64,000 nucleotides of DNA from Bacillota bacterium (GTDB taxonomy: Bacteria > Bacillota > Clostridia > Christensenellales > Aristaeellaceae), in contig JAFADG010000012.1 of assembly GCA_023425025.1 (NCBI GenBank), forward strand, positions 62,001 through 126,000. The letters run 5' to 3'. Of the stretch, positions 33,491 to 41,593 are shown one piece after another. How positions within the stretch are numbered: position 1 is the stretch's first letter; each line of letters starts with the position of its first letter. The notes beneath the pieces were generated by a model. The model did not search any database. It saw only the letters and a list, made by a program, of their open reading frames with translations, and was not told the origin of the DNA. Both the position numbers and the translations under genes were made by a program.

Positions 33491-35497
33491 CTACCGTCTC
33501 TTCGCCCGTCTTCTCCTCCTCACCTGCTCATCCCTCTTTTCCACGGCCTGGCCGCGGAGGGTGAAGAGCTGGTCGCGGAGCTTGGCGGCTTTTTCGAAGT
33601 CCAGGGACTGGGCGGCGGAGAGCATTTGATCTTCGAGCTGGAGGATGAGGATTTGTTTGTCTTCGTCGGTGAGTACGTCCGGCGATTTTTCTTCGACCTG
33701 GCGGGTGATCTCCAGCAGGGCGCGGACGGTGTTTTGCACGCTTTGGGGCGTGATGTTGTGGGCTTCATTATAGGCCTGCTGCAGGGCGCGGCGGCGGTTG
33801 GTCTCCTGGATGGCGCGCATCATGGAATCGGTGAGCTTGTCGGCGTACATGATGACCCGGCCTTCCAGGTTGCGGGCGGCGCGGCCGATGGTCTGCACCA
33901 GGGAGGTTTCGCTGCGGAGGAAGCCTTCCTTGTCGGCGTCGAGGATGGCCACCAGCGCCACCTCCGGCAGGTCCAGGCCTTCGCGCAACAGGTTAATGCC
34001 CACCAGCACGTCAAACTCGCCCAGGCGCAGGCCGCGGATCAGCTCCATGCGCTCCATGGTCTGTATATCGCTGTGCAGGTAGCGGACCTTGATATCCAAA
34101 TCCTTTAAATACGATGTCAGGCTTTCGGCCATGCGTTTGGTGAGGGTGGTCACCAGCACGCGGTGGCCTTTTTTTGTGACCTCGTAGAGTTCGCCCACCA
34201 GGTTATCCACCTGACCGGTGGCGGGGCGGATAATGATCTCCGGGTCGATCAAACCGGTAGGGCGTATGATCTGCTCCACAACCTGGCCAGATCTTTCCAG
34301 TTCGTAGGGTGCAGGGGTTGCAGATACATAAATCGTTTGATGTATGCGCGTCTGGAACTCATCGAACAAAAGGGGCCGGTTATCATAGGCTGATGGCAGG
34401 CGGAATCCATATTCCACCAGCGCATCCTTGCGCATGCGGTCCCCCCGGTACATGGCGCGGACCTGGGGAACGGAAACGTGGCTTTCGTCGATGAAGGTGA
34501 TAAAATCCTCCGGGAAGTAATCCAGCAGGGAGAAGGGCGGATCGCCGGGGCTGCGCCCGTCAAAGTAGCGGCTGTAGTTTTCGATGCCGGTGCAGTAGCC
34601 CAGCTCCCGCATCATCTCGATGTCGTAGCGGGTGCGCTGCTGCAGGCGCTGGGCTTCCAGCAGCCGGTCGGCATCCTTGAGTTCTTGCAGGCGCTTTTCA
34701 AGATCAGCTTCGATTTGCTGGATTCCCTTTTCCATGCCCTCGGGATCGGTAGCGTAATGGGTAGCGGGGAAGACGGCGGCATGCAAAAGCGTGCCCAGCA
34801 CATGGCCGGTAGTGACTTCGATTTCGCTGATGCGCTCGATCTCATCGCCGAAAAACTCCACCCGCAGCCCATGGTCGTAGGCGCCCGCCGGTATGATTTC
34901 CACCACGTCGCCGCGGACGCGGAAGGTCCCGCGGGAAAAATCCATGTCGTTGCGCTCGAACTGGATGTCCACCAGCTTTCGCAAAAGGGTATCGCGGCTT
35001 AATTGCATGCCCGGGCGCAGGGAAAGCATCAGCCCTTCGTACTCCTTGGGGTCGCCCATGGAGTAGATGCAGCTGACGGAGGCGACGATGATCACATCCC
35101 GCCGTTCGCGCAACGCCGCCGTAGCGCTGTGGCGCAGGCGGTCGATCTCCTCGTTGATGGAGGAATCCTTTTCAATATAGGTATCGGAGGAGGCGATGTA
35201 GGCTTCCGGCTGATAGTAGTCGTAGTAGCTGACGAAGTATTCCACCGCGCTGTCGGGGAAGAAAGATTTGAACTCGCTGCAAAGCTGGGCTGCCAGCGTT
35301 TTGTTGTGCGCCATGACCAGCGCGGGCCGCTGCACCTTTTCAATGACGGAGGCCATGGTAAAGGTCTTGCCGGAGCCGGTGACGCCAAGGAGCACCTGGT
35401 CGGTAAGGCCTGATTGTATGCCCTTGGCCAGCGCCTCGATGGCCTGGGGCTGATCGCCGGTGGCGGTGTAGGGGGCTTTCAAAACAAATTTGTTCAT
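33491..35497 (-). CDS. uvrB: Excinuclease ABC subunit B
   Basis: A 668-residue UvrB, the damage-verifying helicase-like subunit of nucleotide excision repair. It has Walker A GVTGSGKT, the damage-gripping beta-hairpin segment VSYYDYYQPEAYIASSDTY, the DESH box, INLLREGLDLPEV, TIGRAARN and the C-terminal UVR domain (ILQLEDQMLSAAQSLDFEKA) that contacts UvrC. The start at 35497 follows GGAGG; the frame is open further upstream, but that part overlaps the divergent murA region and lacks family similarity. A LexA box and promoter lie 85-130 bases upstream. uvrA is not in the window. Confidence 0.97.
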   Translation of the reverse strand: MNKFVLKAPYTATGDQPQAIEALAKGIQSGLTDQVLLGVTGSGKTFTMASVIEKVQRPALVMAHNKTLAAQLCSEFKSFFPDSAVEYFVSYYDYYQPEAYIASSDTYIEKDSSINEEIDRLRHSATAALRERRDVIIVASVSCIYSMGDPKEYEGLMLSLRPGMQLSRDTLLRKLVDIQFERNDMDFSRGTFRVRGDVVEIIPAGAYDHGLRVEFFGDEIERISEIEVTTGHVLGTLLHAAVFPATHYATDPEGMEKGIQQIEADLEKRLQELKDADRLLEAQRLQQRTRYDIEMMRELGYCTGIENYSRYFDGRSPGDPPFSLLDYFPEDFITFIDESHVSVPQVRAMYRGDRMRKDALVEYGFRLPSAYDNRPLLFDEFQTRIHQTIYVSATPAPYELERSGQVVEQIIRPTGLIDPEIIIRPATGQVDNLVGELYEVTKKGHRVLVTTLTKRMAESLTSYLKDLDIKVRYLHSDIQTMERMELIRGLRLGEFDVLVGINLLREGLDLPEVALVAILDADKEGFLRSETSLVQTIGRAARNLEGRVIMYADKLTDSMMRAIQETNRRRALQQAYNEAHNITPQSVQNTVRALLEITRQVEEKSPDVLTDEDKQILILQLEDQMLSAAQSLDFEKAAKLRDQLFTLRGQAVEKRDEQVRRRRRAKRR

Positions 35498-35582
35498 CTT
35501 TTCCTCCATTTTCGCTGTTTGCAAGATAGTAAGCAAGCGAAAAGCGTAAAATCGAGAAAATGGCTTATCCTCTTCTCGATAG

Positions 35583-35594
35583 GAACGTTTGTTC
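35583..35594 (-). promoter_or_regulatory. LexA (SOS) box of uvrB
   Basis: GAAC-GTTT-GTTC fits the Firmicute LexA core exactly. It lies five bases downstream of the -10 element of the uvrB promoter. Confidence 0.8.
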
Positions 35595-35598
35595 TGAA

Positions 35599-35627
35599 AT
35601 TGTACCACAAATCGCTTTATTTGGAAA
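35599..35627 (-). promoter_or_regulatory. Promoter of uvrB
   Basis: On the minus strand TTTCCA (35627-35622), a 17-base spacer and TACAAT (35604-35599), followed directly by the LexA box. Confidence 0.6.
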
Positions 35628-35810
35628 GCCTTCTCCAGAAAAAATTGTTGACGGCAACGGAGCTTTAAAATCTGCCTTGTATGAATCCGGGCGGCTGAAC
35701 TGCATCGCATTATGATGCCAAAATCCGCCCGCCAGCGCCGTTTTGCGGCGTTTTCCAGCAGAATATTTGCTCCTTCGCAGGAGAAACTGAATGCGACAGG
35801 AGGGAAGTGT

Positions 35811-35882
35811 ATGGCAATAACACTTGTGAAAAACGCGGCTCCCGGGCCAATATCGGCCGCTTTCAGGGGATGCGGTGTATGA
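35811..35882 (+). CDS. Small ORF translationally coupled to murA
   Basis: A 23-codon frame (MAITLVKNAAPGPISAAF plus five residues) starts eight bases after AGGAGGG and ends in TGA overlapping the murA ATG (ATGA, 35879-35882). murA has only a weak AGGGG of its own, so the small frame probably carries ribosomes into murA. The peptide itself may be without function, or may act as a sensor. I do not recognise it. Confidence 0.55.
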   Translation: MAITLVKNAAPGPISAAFRGCGV

Positions 35883-37129
35883 CCACTTATGTAGTATCGC
35901 AAAGCCCGGTGCTGAGCGGCGAGGTCGAGATCAATACGGCAAAAAATGCCGTTTTGCCCATTTTGGCCGCGGCGCTCCTGACACGCGAACCGCTGTCTAT
36001 TCAAAGGGTGCCCAATCTGACGGACGTGCAAACGCTGATCCATATTTTAAAGGACTGCGGCACGCAGGTCGATGAACAGGGAAGCACGGTGACAGCTTTT
36101 GCGGAAAAACCGCACAACCCCACAGATGAGGAAAGCATCCGGCTGATGCGGGCGTCGGTGCTGATCATGGGCCCGCTGCTGGCCCGCACGGGATATGCCA
36201 AGGTGGCGCTGCCGGGCGGCTGCGCCATAGGACAGCGGCCCATCGACCTGCACGTAAAGGGCATGCAGGCCATGGGCGCGGAGGTGGAAATTACCTCCGG
36301 CAGCGTGACGCTAAAGGGCAAGCTAAAGGGCGGAAACGTATACCTGGACCTGCCCAGCGTGGGCGCTACGGAAAACATTCTAATGGCGGCATGTTTGGCC
36401 GATGGCATCACACGGATTGAAAACGCGGCCAAGGAGCCGGAGATTACGGACCTTGCAGACTGTTTGATCAAAATGGGCGCAAAGATAACAGGCGCCGGCA
36501 GCGGCACCATTTTTGTGGAAGGCGTGAAGGAGCTGCACGGCTGTACCTACCAGCCCATCGCGGACCGCATTGAGGCCGGCACGCTGGCCTGTGCCGCGGC
36601 CATCACCAAGGGCAGCGTGCTGTTGCAGGGCGCGCGGCCGGAGCACATGCGGTCGGTGCTCTTTAAACTGCAGGAGGCCGGCGTGCAGGTTCGGGAAAGC
36701 CGCGGCGGGCTGAGAATCTTTGGCCGGGCGGTCCATCCATTTGAACTTCGTACGTTAAGTTATCCCGGTTTTCCCACCGATATGCAGGCGCCCATGATGA
36801 CGGTGGCGCTGGTGGTCAAAGGAACCAGCGTTTTTTCGGAAACTATTTTCGAAAACCGCTTCATGCACGCTCAGGAACTTAAGCGCATGGGCGCGCGCAT
36901 CCGCGTGGAAAACCGCGTGGCGATCATCGAGGGCGGCGCTTCACTGCAGGGTGCTACCGTGACGGTAACGGACCTGAGAGCCGGCGCGGCGCTGATGCTC
37001 GCCGGCCTGATCGCCCAGGGCGAGACGGAGATCATAGACCCGCAGGGGAACATTTCGCGGGGCTATTCCGATCTGGCTGAAAAACTGAATCATCTTGGCG
37101 CAAAGGTTGAAGTGAAAAGCAAAGGATGA
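35879..37129 (+). CDS. murA: UDP-N-acetylglucosamine 1-carboxyvinyltransferase
   Basis: A 416-residue MurA, which catalyses the first committed step of peptidoglycan synthesis (enolpyruvyl transfer from PEP to UDP-GlcNAc). Conserved parts: LSGEVEINTAKNAVLPILAA near the start, the catalytic cysteine loop LPGGCAIGQRPIDLH (the fosfomycin target Cys), GATENILMAA, a FPTDMQAPMM loop and the C-terminal RGYSDLAEKLNHLGAKV. The start at 35879 gives the usual length and overlaps a small upstream ORF. A terminator follows at 37139-37168. Many Firmicutes carry two MurA types; which this is cannot be told. Confidence 0.96.
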   Translation: MTTYVVSQSPVLSGEVEINTAKNAVLPILAAALLTREPLSIQRVPNLTDVQTLIHILKDCGTQVDEQGSTVTAFAEKPHNPTDEESIRLMRASVLIMGPLLARTGYAKVALPGGCAIGQRPIDLHVKGMQAMGAEVEITSGSVTLKGKLKGGNVYLDLPSVGATENILMAACLADGITRIENAAKEPEITDLADCLIKMGAKITGAGSGTIFVEGVKELHGCTYQPIADRIEAGTLACAAAITKGSVLLQGARPEHMRSVLFKLQEAGVQVRESRGGLRIFGRAVHPFELRTLSYPGFPTDMQAPMMTVALVVKGTSVFSETIFENRFMHAQELKRMGARIRVENRVAIIEGGASLQGATVTVTDLRAGAALMLAGLIAQGETEIIDPQGNISRGYSDLAEKLNHLGAKVEVKSKG

Positions 37130-37138
37130 ATAGCAAGC

Positions 37139-37168
37139 AAAACGCCGCGTGATAACATGCGGCGTTTT
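37139..37168 (+). terminator. Terminator of murA
   Basis: AAAACGCCGC pairs with GCGGCGTTTT around a ten-base loop; GTTTTC follows. Confidence 0.8.
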
Positions 37169-37173
37169 GTTTT

Positions 37174-37346
37174 CGACAAAGTGGCTTTGCCACTTTGTCG
37201 AGTTTTACCCTCGCTGCACTGCAAAACGCTGTGCGTTTTGCGGCCGTTTGCTCGGGCAAGGAAGGAATTTCTTCGAAATTCCAGCGCAAATCACCGCACA
37301 TGTCGCTGATTTGCGATATAAAATTGGAGGACTTCGGCCCTCCAAT
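37174..37346. repeat. Array of five successive perfect hairpins
   Basis: After the murA terminator come CGACAAAGTGGC-ttt-complement (37174-37200), GCAAAACGC-tgt-complement (37221-37241), GGAATTTC-ttc-complement (37264-37282), CGCAAATC/GATTTGCG (37285-37315) and ATTGGAGG/CCTCCAAT (37323-37346). The sequences differ but the pattern repeats. No coding gene is convincing here, although frames are open. It may be a structured RNA or a mobile palindromic repeat. Confidence 0.65.
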
Positions 37347-37396
37347 ACCTCCCGAAGAAAAGATGTTTTGCTTGGAAACGATGAATGTGCGTAAAG

Positions 37397-38098
37397 TTAC
37401 TTCGCCTTTAAAAGCTTGAGCATGCGCGGCGCGATCAGCAGCGCCACGGCAATACAGATGGCTGCGTCCACCAGCACGAAGGAGTTGTACCCCAGGCTGT
37501 AGACCCAAGGGTTCGCGTCGCCGGCGTATTCTGAGAAGAACAAAACGCCGCTGAGTACATGGCAGGCCATGCGCAGTATGCTGACCACGCCCATGCCAAC
37601 GAACATGGACCACTTGTTTTGCTTGCCGGCAAACAGGCCCATCAGCCCCAGCACGCCAAAGGCGATGGGATAATCCAAAAGGAATTGCCAGAAGCCGACG
37701 ATATACGGGTCCTGAATGGCCTGCAAAAGGCCGTAAGCCAAAGAGGCGACAAGCCCGGGACCTGCGCCGAAGGCATAGGAGAAAAGCATAATAGGCAGCA
37801 TGCTGGCAGGGGTTACTGTGCCGCCCTGAGGCATGCGCCAAAGGCGGATGTAGGAAAGAACAAAAGCCAGGGCGATGGACAGGGCGGCATAAGCCAAAAG
37901 CTTCGGCGTCCATTTTACTTTTTGCTTGGCGATCACGGCAAGACCCGCACCCAGGATTACCAGCACCGCCAGTATGATCCACCCGGTAGAAGAAACATCC
38001 TCAAACTTTTCAAAGGCTGTCTGCAGCCAGCCGGGCTGCGGGGTGGCCGCGGCCGCTTCGCCTTCGGCCAGGGCAGGGGTCAACAAGAAGTCCAACAT
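37397..38098 (-). CDS. thiT: Energy-coupled thiamine transporter ThiT
   Basis: A 233-residue substrate-binding membrane component of an ECF thiamine importer. After an unusual N-terminal extension (ALAEGEAAAATPQPG) come six membrane segments, with the family motif RLWRMPQGGTVTPASMLPI and GPGLVASLAYGLLQ in the thiamine-binding region, and an SLGYNSFVLVDA segment near the end. GGGAGG lies nine bases before the ATG at 38098. Control by thiamine diphosphate is clear from the TPP riboswitch and terminator upstream. The shared ECF ATPases and EcfT are expected elsewhere in the genome. Confidence 0.95.
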   Translation of the reverse strand: MLDFLLTPALAEGEAAAATPQPGWLQTAFEKFEDVSSTGWIILAVLVILGAGLAVIAKQKVKWTPKLLAYAALSIALAFVLSYIRLWRMPQGGTVTPASMLPIMLFSYAFGAGPGLVASLAYGLLQAIQDPYIVGFWQFLLDYPIAFGVLGLMGLFAGKQNKWSMFVGMGVVSILRMACHVLSGVLFFSEYAGDANPWVYSLGYNSFVLVDAAICIAVALLIAPRMLKLLKAK

Positions 38099-38138
38099 GA
38101 GAAAAATCCTCCCTTTCTTGCGCATCCATCAAGAAATG

Positions 38139-38165
38139 AAAAACCCGCGGCATAACGCACGCGGG
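38139..38165 (-). terminator. Terminator of the TPP riboswitch
   Basis: On the minus strand CCCGCG (38165-38160) pairs with CGCGGG (38149-38144), followed by five T. It lies between the aptamer and thiT, so it is the off-state terminator. Confidence 0.75.
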
Positions 38166-38228
38166 AAACAGAGAGACCCGATTTCCTTGCGAAAATTCAG
38201 GCTGGACACGGAATATATCCGTGCCCTC

Positions 38229-38321
38229 CGCTTCCCTACGGTAGGATTACCTACACAGGTTCTAAGGGTCGGGACATACGCCCTCTCAGCCACGGTGAAA
38301 AACCGTGTTGCCCCCCTAGCG
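38229..38321 (-). promoter_or_regulatory. TPP riboswitch (THI element)
   Basis: On the minus strand the conserved blocks appear in order: GGGGGGC, GGCTGAGAGGG, ACCCTTAGAACCTGTG and GTAATCCTACCGTAGGGAAG. The match to the thiamine pyrophosphate aptamer is clear. Binding would favour the downstream terminator and shut off thiT. Confidence 0.95.
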
Positions 38322-38343
38322 GTGGATGCAGTTTTCGAGTATG

Positions 38344-38371
38344 ATTATAGCATACCTACCGAAACTGTCAA
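38344..38371 (-). promoter_or_regulatory. Promoter of the thiT transcript
   Basis: On the minus strand TTGACA (38371-38366), a 16-base spacer and TGCTATAAT (extended -10, TATAAT 38349-38344). Its -35 touches the ribosome binding site of the divergent nucleotidase gene. Confidence 0.8.
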
Positions 38372-38381
38372 GGAGCTGCCA

Positions 38382-38969
38382 ATGAAGCATTTTTTCGCGT
38401 ACATATCCAGGATGAAGCTGATCCAGCGCTGGGGGCTGATGCGCAACACCCGGCCGGAAAACGACATGGAGCACGCGCTGCAGGCGGCCATCATCGCCCA
38501 CGGGCTGGCGGCCCTGGCGGTTACGCGCTTTTCCAAAGAAGTCAATCCGGAGCACGTGATGGCCCTGGCCGTCTATCATGACGCGGGCGAAGTCATCACC
38601 GGCGATATGCCAACGCCCATCAAATACCACAACCCTTTCTTGCGTACAGAATATAAAAAGCTGGAGCACCTGGCCCATGAAAAGCTCTTGTCCATGCTGC
38701 CCCGCGATTTGCAGCCTTCCTTTTTGCCCTATTTGATGCCCAGGGACGATTCCTACGAGTGGAGGCTGGTGAAGGCCGCCGACCGCATTTGCGCCTACAT
38801 CAAATGCGTGGAGGAGGAGAAGGCCGGCAACAGCGAGTTTTTGAAGGCCAAGGCCTCGGTGTATCAATCGATATTGGAGATCGACCTGCCGGAGGTGCAG
38901 GCGTTTATGCTGGAGTTTGTGCCCAGCTTCGGGCTGTCGCTGGACGAGCTGTCCGGCGGAGGCGAATAA
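38382..38969 (+). CDS. YfbR-like 5'-deoxynucleotidase (HD domain)
   Basis: A 195-residue HD-superfamily phosphohydrolase close in length and motifs to YfbR, which removes phosphate from deoxynucleoside monophosphates. Metal ligands are visible in NDMEHALQAA (His), VYHDAGEVITGDMPTPIKY (HD pair) and the later KAADRICAYIKC (Asp). AAGGAG lies six bases before the ATG at 38382; longer upstream frames run through the thiT riboswitch and are not genuine. The next gene starts on the last base of its stop (TAATG), so the two are co-translated. Confidence 0.9.
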   Translation: MKHFFAYISRMKLIQRWGLMRNTRPENDMEHALQAAIIAHGLAALAVTRFSKEVNPEHVMALAVYHDAGEVITGDMPTPIKYHNPFLRTEYKKLEHLAHEKLLSMLPRDLQPSFLPYLMPRDDSYEWRLVKAADRICAYIKCVEEEKAGNSEFLKAKASVYQSILEIDLPEVQAFMLEFVPSFGLSLDELSGGGE

Positions 38970-39760
38970 TGCGTTTGGGGCTGACTTCGGCCGCTTTTTA
39001 CGGGCGGCTGGAGACGGAGGACGCGGCGCGAAAGCTTCGTGATTTTTCGCTGGATGTTTGTGAAATCTTTTTGGAAACCCACGGGGAGTACAGCCTTGCC
39101 TTCGGCGAGCTGGTCAAAACGCGGCTGGGGGACCTTCCCTGCCGGTCCATACACGCCAAGGGAACGCAGTTTGAAGGCGATCTTTTTGGCGCATCGTCCC
39201 GGCAGCGGCAGGATGCCTATACAACGCTTGCCGGTGTGCTGGACTGCGGCATGGCGCTGGGCGCAAAGCTCCTAGTGTTTCACGGGATGCCCGACTACAG
39301 GGGCATGCTTGCGGTGGAGCGGATTCCAAGGCTTCATGAAACAATCTGCCGCGTCATGGAGATGGCCGGGGAGCGGGGGATTACCCTCACCTGGGAAAAC
39401 GTATCCTGGTGCGCGCTGAAGCGGCCGGAGGACGCGGCCTTTTTGATGTCACAGTTTCCGGATCTGCGCTTTACGCTGGATATCAAGCAGGCCCGCCAAA
39501 GAGGCGTTGACCCGTTGGCCTTTTTGCCTGTTCTGGGCAGGAAGCTTGCCCATGTGCATGTTTTGGACCATGATGCCGCCGGGCGCCATTGCCTGCCGGG
39601 AGAAGGGCTGTTTGATTTTGAAAGGCTCAAAAGCGAGCTTTCGGCCATCGGCTACCAGGGCGACGTGATCCTGGAGCCCTACGCGGCTCAGACGCTTGAC
39701 GAGCAGGCGCTGCGAAACAGCATCACCTATTTGCGTGATGTGTTTGGGAAGGACGCATGA
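38969..39760 (+). CDS. Sugar phosphate isomerase/epimerase-like TIM-barrel protein
   Basis: A 263-residue protein of the xylose isomerase-like superfamily. Features include FLETHGEYSL, SIHAKGTQFEGDLFG, LLVFHGMPDY, TWENVSW, FTLDIKQARQRG and HVHVLDHDAAGRHCLPGEG, ending VILEPYA, which supply the usual metal-binding Glu, Asp and His residues. The start at 38969 overlaps the nucleotidase stop by one base. The coupling suggests a shared pathway, for example deoxynucleoside or pentose salvage, but the substrate is not known. It is a distant paralogue of the protein at 2575. Confidence 0.82.
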   Translation: MRLGLTSAAFYGRLETEDAARKLRDFSLDVCEIFLETHGEYSLAFGELVKTRLGDLPCRSIHAKGTQFEGDLFGASSRQRQDAYTTLAGVLDCGMALGAKLLVFHGMPDYRGMLAVERIPRLHETICRVMEMAGERGITLTWENVSWCALKRPEDAAFLMSQFPDLRFTLDIKQARQRGVDPLAFLPVLGRKLAHVHVLDHDAAGRHCLPGEGLFDFERLKSELSAIGYQGDVILEPYAAQTLDEQALRNSITYLRDVFGKDA

Positions 39761-39897
39761 TTTGCGAGCACGGATGAAGCGGGGCGCTGCGCAAGCGGGC
39801 CTTTCTTTTTTCTATGATTCCGGAAAAAAGATCAAAAACCGCAAATAGGGGGCGTTTCTTTTTACAATTCTGCGTGTATGATGGCGGCTGTTTGTGA

Positions 39898-39925
39898 TTG
39901 CATAAATATGGAAAACCGATATAAT
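39898..39925 (+). promoter_or_regulatory. Promoter of the LRR protein gene
   Basis: TTGCAT (39898-39903), a 16-base spacer and TATAAT (39920-39925), about 55 bases before the ATG at 39981. Confidence 0.65.
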
Positions 39926-39980
39926 GGACATAACACGGTTTATCACGCCGGCATCCTTTGACCGGCGCAAGGAGCTTTGT

Positions 39981-41417
39981 ATGAGATGTAAGCCGGCAGT
40001 GTTTGCTCTGTTGTCATTTTTAATATTTGCCTGTCTTGGCACCTTTACAAAAGCCTGGGCGGAAGTGATCGTTTCGGGTGACTATCAATATACGGCATCA
40101 GGCGGCAAGGCCGCGATCCTGCGCTATACCGGCGCGGAAACGGGCACGCTTGTTTTGCCGGACCAGCTGGATGGCAATACCGTGACATCCATCGGCGAGG
40201 CGGCATTCCTGGGCAACAGCTTTGCCTCCGTTGTGATCCCGGCGGGGATGACCGACATCAAGCCCGGCGTGTTCGGCAGCTGCATGAACCTTGCGTCCAT
40301 TGATATTGCCGCCGGCAATTCTGTTTATCAGCAGGCGGACGGGGTCTTGTTTGACAAGGCAAAGTCGGCGCTGCACACCTATCCGGCGATGCGGCCCGCC
40401 ACGGAATACAAGGTTCCTGCCGGGGTCACAAGCATTTACAGCGGCGCGTTTTTCATGGCGTCGCAGCTTGTTTCCATCATCTTGCCCGAAAGCCTCAAGG
40501 AAATTGGGGAAACGGCTTTCTACGGCTGCGGCGGTCTTGTGTCCGTCACCATACCAAACGGAACAGCAACGGTTGGCAGCCGCGCCTTCTCCATGTGTAC
40601 AAGCCTTGAGGCGGTAGCCTTCCCCGCAAGCGTGACAAGCATCGGTCTGAATCCTTTTGAGCTGTGCGCAGGCCTTTCTTCGGTCAGTGTCGATGATGCC
40701 AACAGCGTGTATACGGTGGTGGACGGCGTGCTGTTCGATAAGGTACAGGGGCTTTTGCACAGCTATCCCCCGGCCCTGTCCAATGAGCGCTATCAGGTGC
40801 CCGCGGGCACGCTGGCGATTGGCAGCGTGGCTTTTGCAAACAGCCGGAATCTTGTCAGCATTCAAATCCCCGACAGCGTTTCCGCCATTGGTGACGGTGC
40901 GTTCAGCGGCAGTGCAGAGCTTGAATTGGTTGTGCTGCCCAGGGGGCTTACGCGGCTGGAGGCCAATATTTTCGCGGCCTGCCCCAAGCTTCGGGAAGTG
41001 CAGATGCCCGACAGCGTGCAAGTAATCGGCGCCCAGGCGTTTTACAATTGCGGGATGCTGCGCACCGTAAACATCCCCTACGGCGTGACGGTCATCGAGC
41101 CGTACGCCTTTGCGTATTGCAGCAACCTGTTTTCCATTATTATTCCCGGCAGCGTGGTCTCCATCGGCGATTATGCGTTTATGGGCGCCGACTGGCTGGG
41201 AGGCGTCGATCTTTCAGGCAGCGTTCAATCCATTGGCGCCTATGCTTTCAGTGACTGCTCGAGGCTGACGTCCATCTCCATCCCGGCCAGCGTCACAGTC
41301 ATAGGGGCTTCCGCTTTTTCGAGTTGTCCGAGTCTGACGGCCCGGGTGAAAAACGGCAGCTATGGCCATATCTATTTTTACGAAAACAAGCTTTCCTTTA
41401 CGGTAGATGATCCATAA
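39981..41417 (+). CDS. Secreted leucine-rich repeat protein (BspA type)
   Basis: A 478-residue secreted protein. The signal peptide is FALLSFLIFACLGTFTKAWA, followed by a short start (VIVSGDYQYTASGGKAAIL). About a dozen LRR_5 repeats of about 23 residues then follow, of the form SIGEAAFLGNSFASVVIPAGM and TVIEPYAFAYCSNLFSIIIPGSV (key residues I, F, C, L, I, P). Two repeats are interrupted by YQQADGVLFDKAKSALHTYP-type inserts. No LPXTG, membrane anchor or other domain is seen at the C terminus, so it is probably released or held non-covalently. BspA-like proteins in gut bacteria and Trichomonas bind host or bacterial surfaces. GGAG precedes the ATG; a terminator follows. Confidence 0.9.
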   Translation: MRCKPAVFALLSFLIFACLGTFTKAWAEVIVSGDYQYTASGGKAAILRYTGAETGTLVLPDQLDGNTVTSIGEAAFLGNSFASVVIPAGMTDIKPGVFGSCMNLASIDIAAGNSVYQQADGVLFDKAKSALHTYPAMRPATEYKVPAGVTSIYSGAFFMASQLVSIILPESLKEIGETAFYGCGGLVSVTIPNGTATVGSRAFSMCTSLEAVAFPASVTSIGLNPFELCAGLSSVSVDDANSVYTVVDGVLFDKVQGLLHSYPPALSNERYQVPAGTLAIGSVAFANSRNLVSIQIPDSVSAIGDGAFSGSAELELVVLPRGLTRLEANIFAACPKLREVQMPDSVQVIGAQAFYNCGMLRTVNIPYGVTVIEPYAFAYCSNLFSIIIPGSVVSIGDYAFMGADWLGGVDLSGSVQSIGAYAFSDCSRLTSISIPASVTVIGASAFSSCPSLTARVKNGSYGHIYFYENKLSFTVDDP

Positions 41418-41460
41418 TCGGTGATAACACGGCATTGTTCCACATATTTTGGACAAAAGC

Positions 41461-41500
41461 GGGAGAAGGGCGAAAAAACGCGCTTCTCCCCTGATTTTTT
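41461..41500 (+). terminator. Terminator of the LRR protein gene
   Basis: GGGAGAAG (41461-41468) with CTTCTCCC (41483-41490), an inner GCG/CGC pair, then CTGATTTTTT. Confidence 0.8.
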
Positions 41501-41542
41501 CTGTCTCCTCATGGAATGGACTGTTCTGCCAAAGGAAAACTA

Positions 41543-41551
41543 TGCTATAAT
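41543..41551 (+). promoter_or_regulatory. Extended -10 promoter of pgi
   Basis: TGCTATAAT (TATAAT 41546-41551) with no clear -35, about 43 bases before the GTG start. Confidence 0.55.
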
Positions 41552-41593
41552 GGCTTGATTCAATTTTGACGAGAACCAGAGGGGGAAGTATTT

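Noticed and set aside
35498..36043. Upstream extension of uvrB
   Set aside because: It has no similarity to UvrB, crosses the SOS promoter and overlaps murA on the other strand; GGAGG marks 35497 as the start.
37149..37394. Frames of 74-81 codons in the hairpin array after murA
   Set aside because: They run through six perfect palindromes without a ribosome binding site; a structured repeat explains the region better.
37926..38381. Upstream extension of the YfbR-like gene
   Set aside because: It would translate through the antisense TPP riboswitch and thiT; AAGGAG and family length fix the start at 38382.
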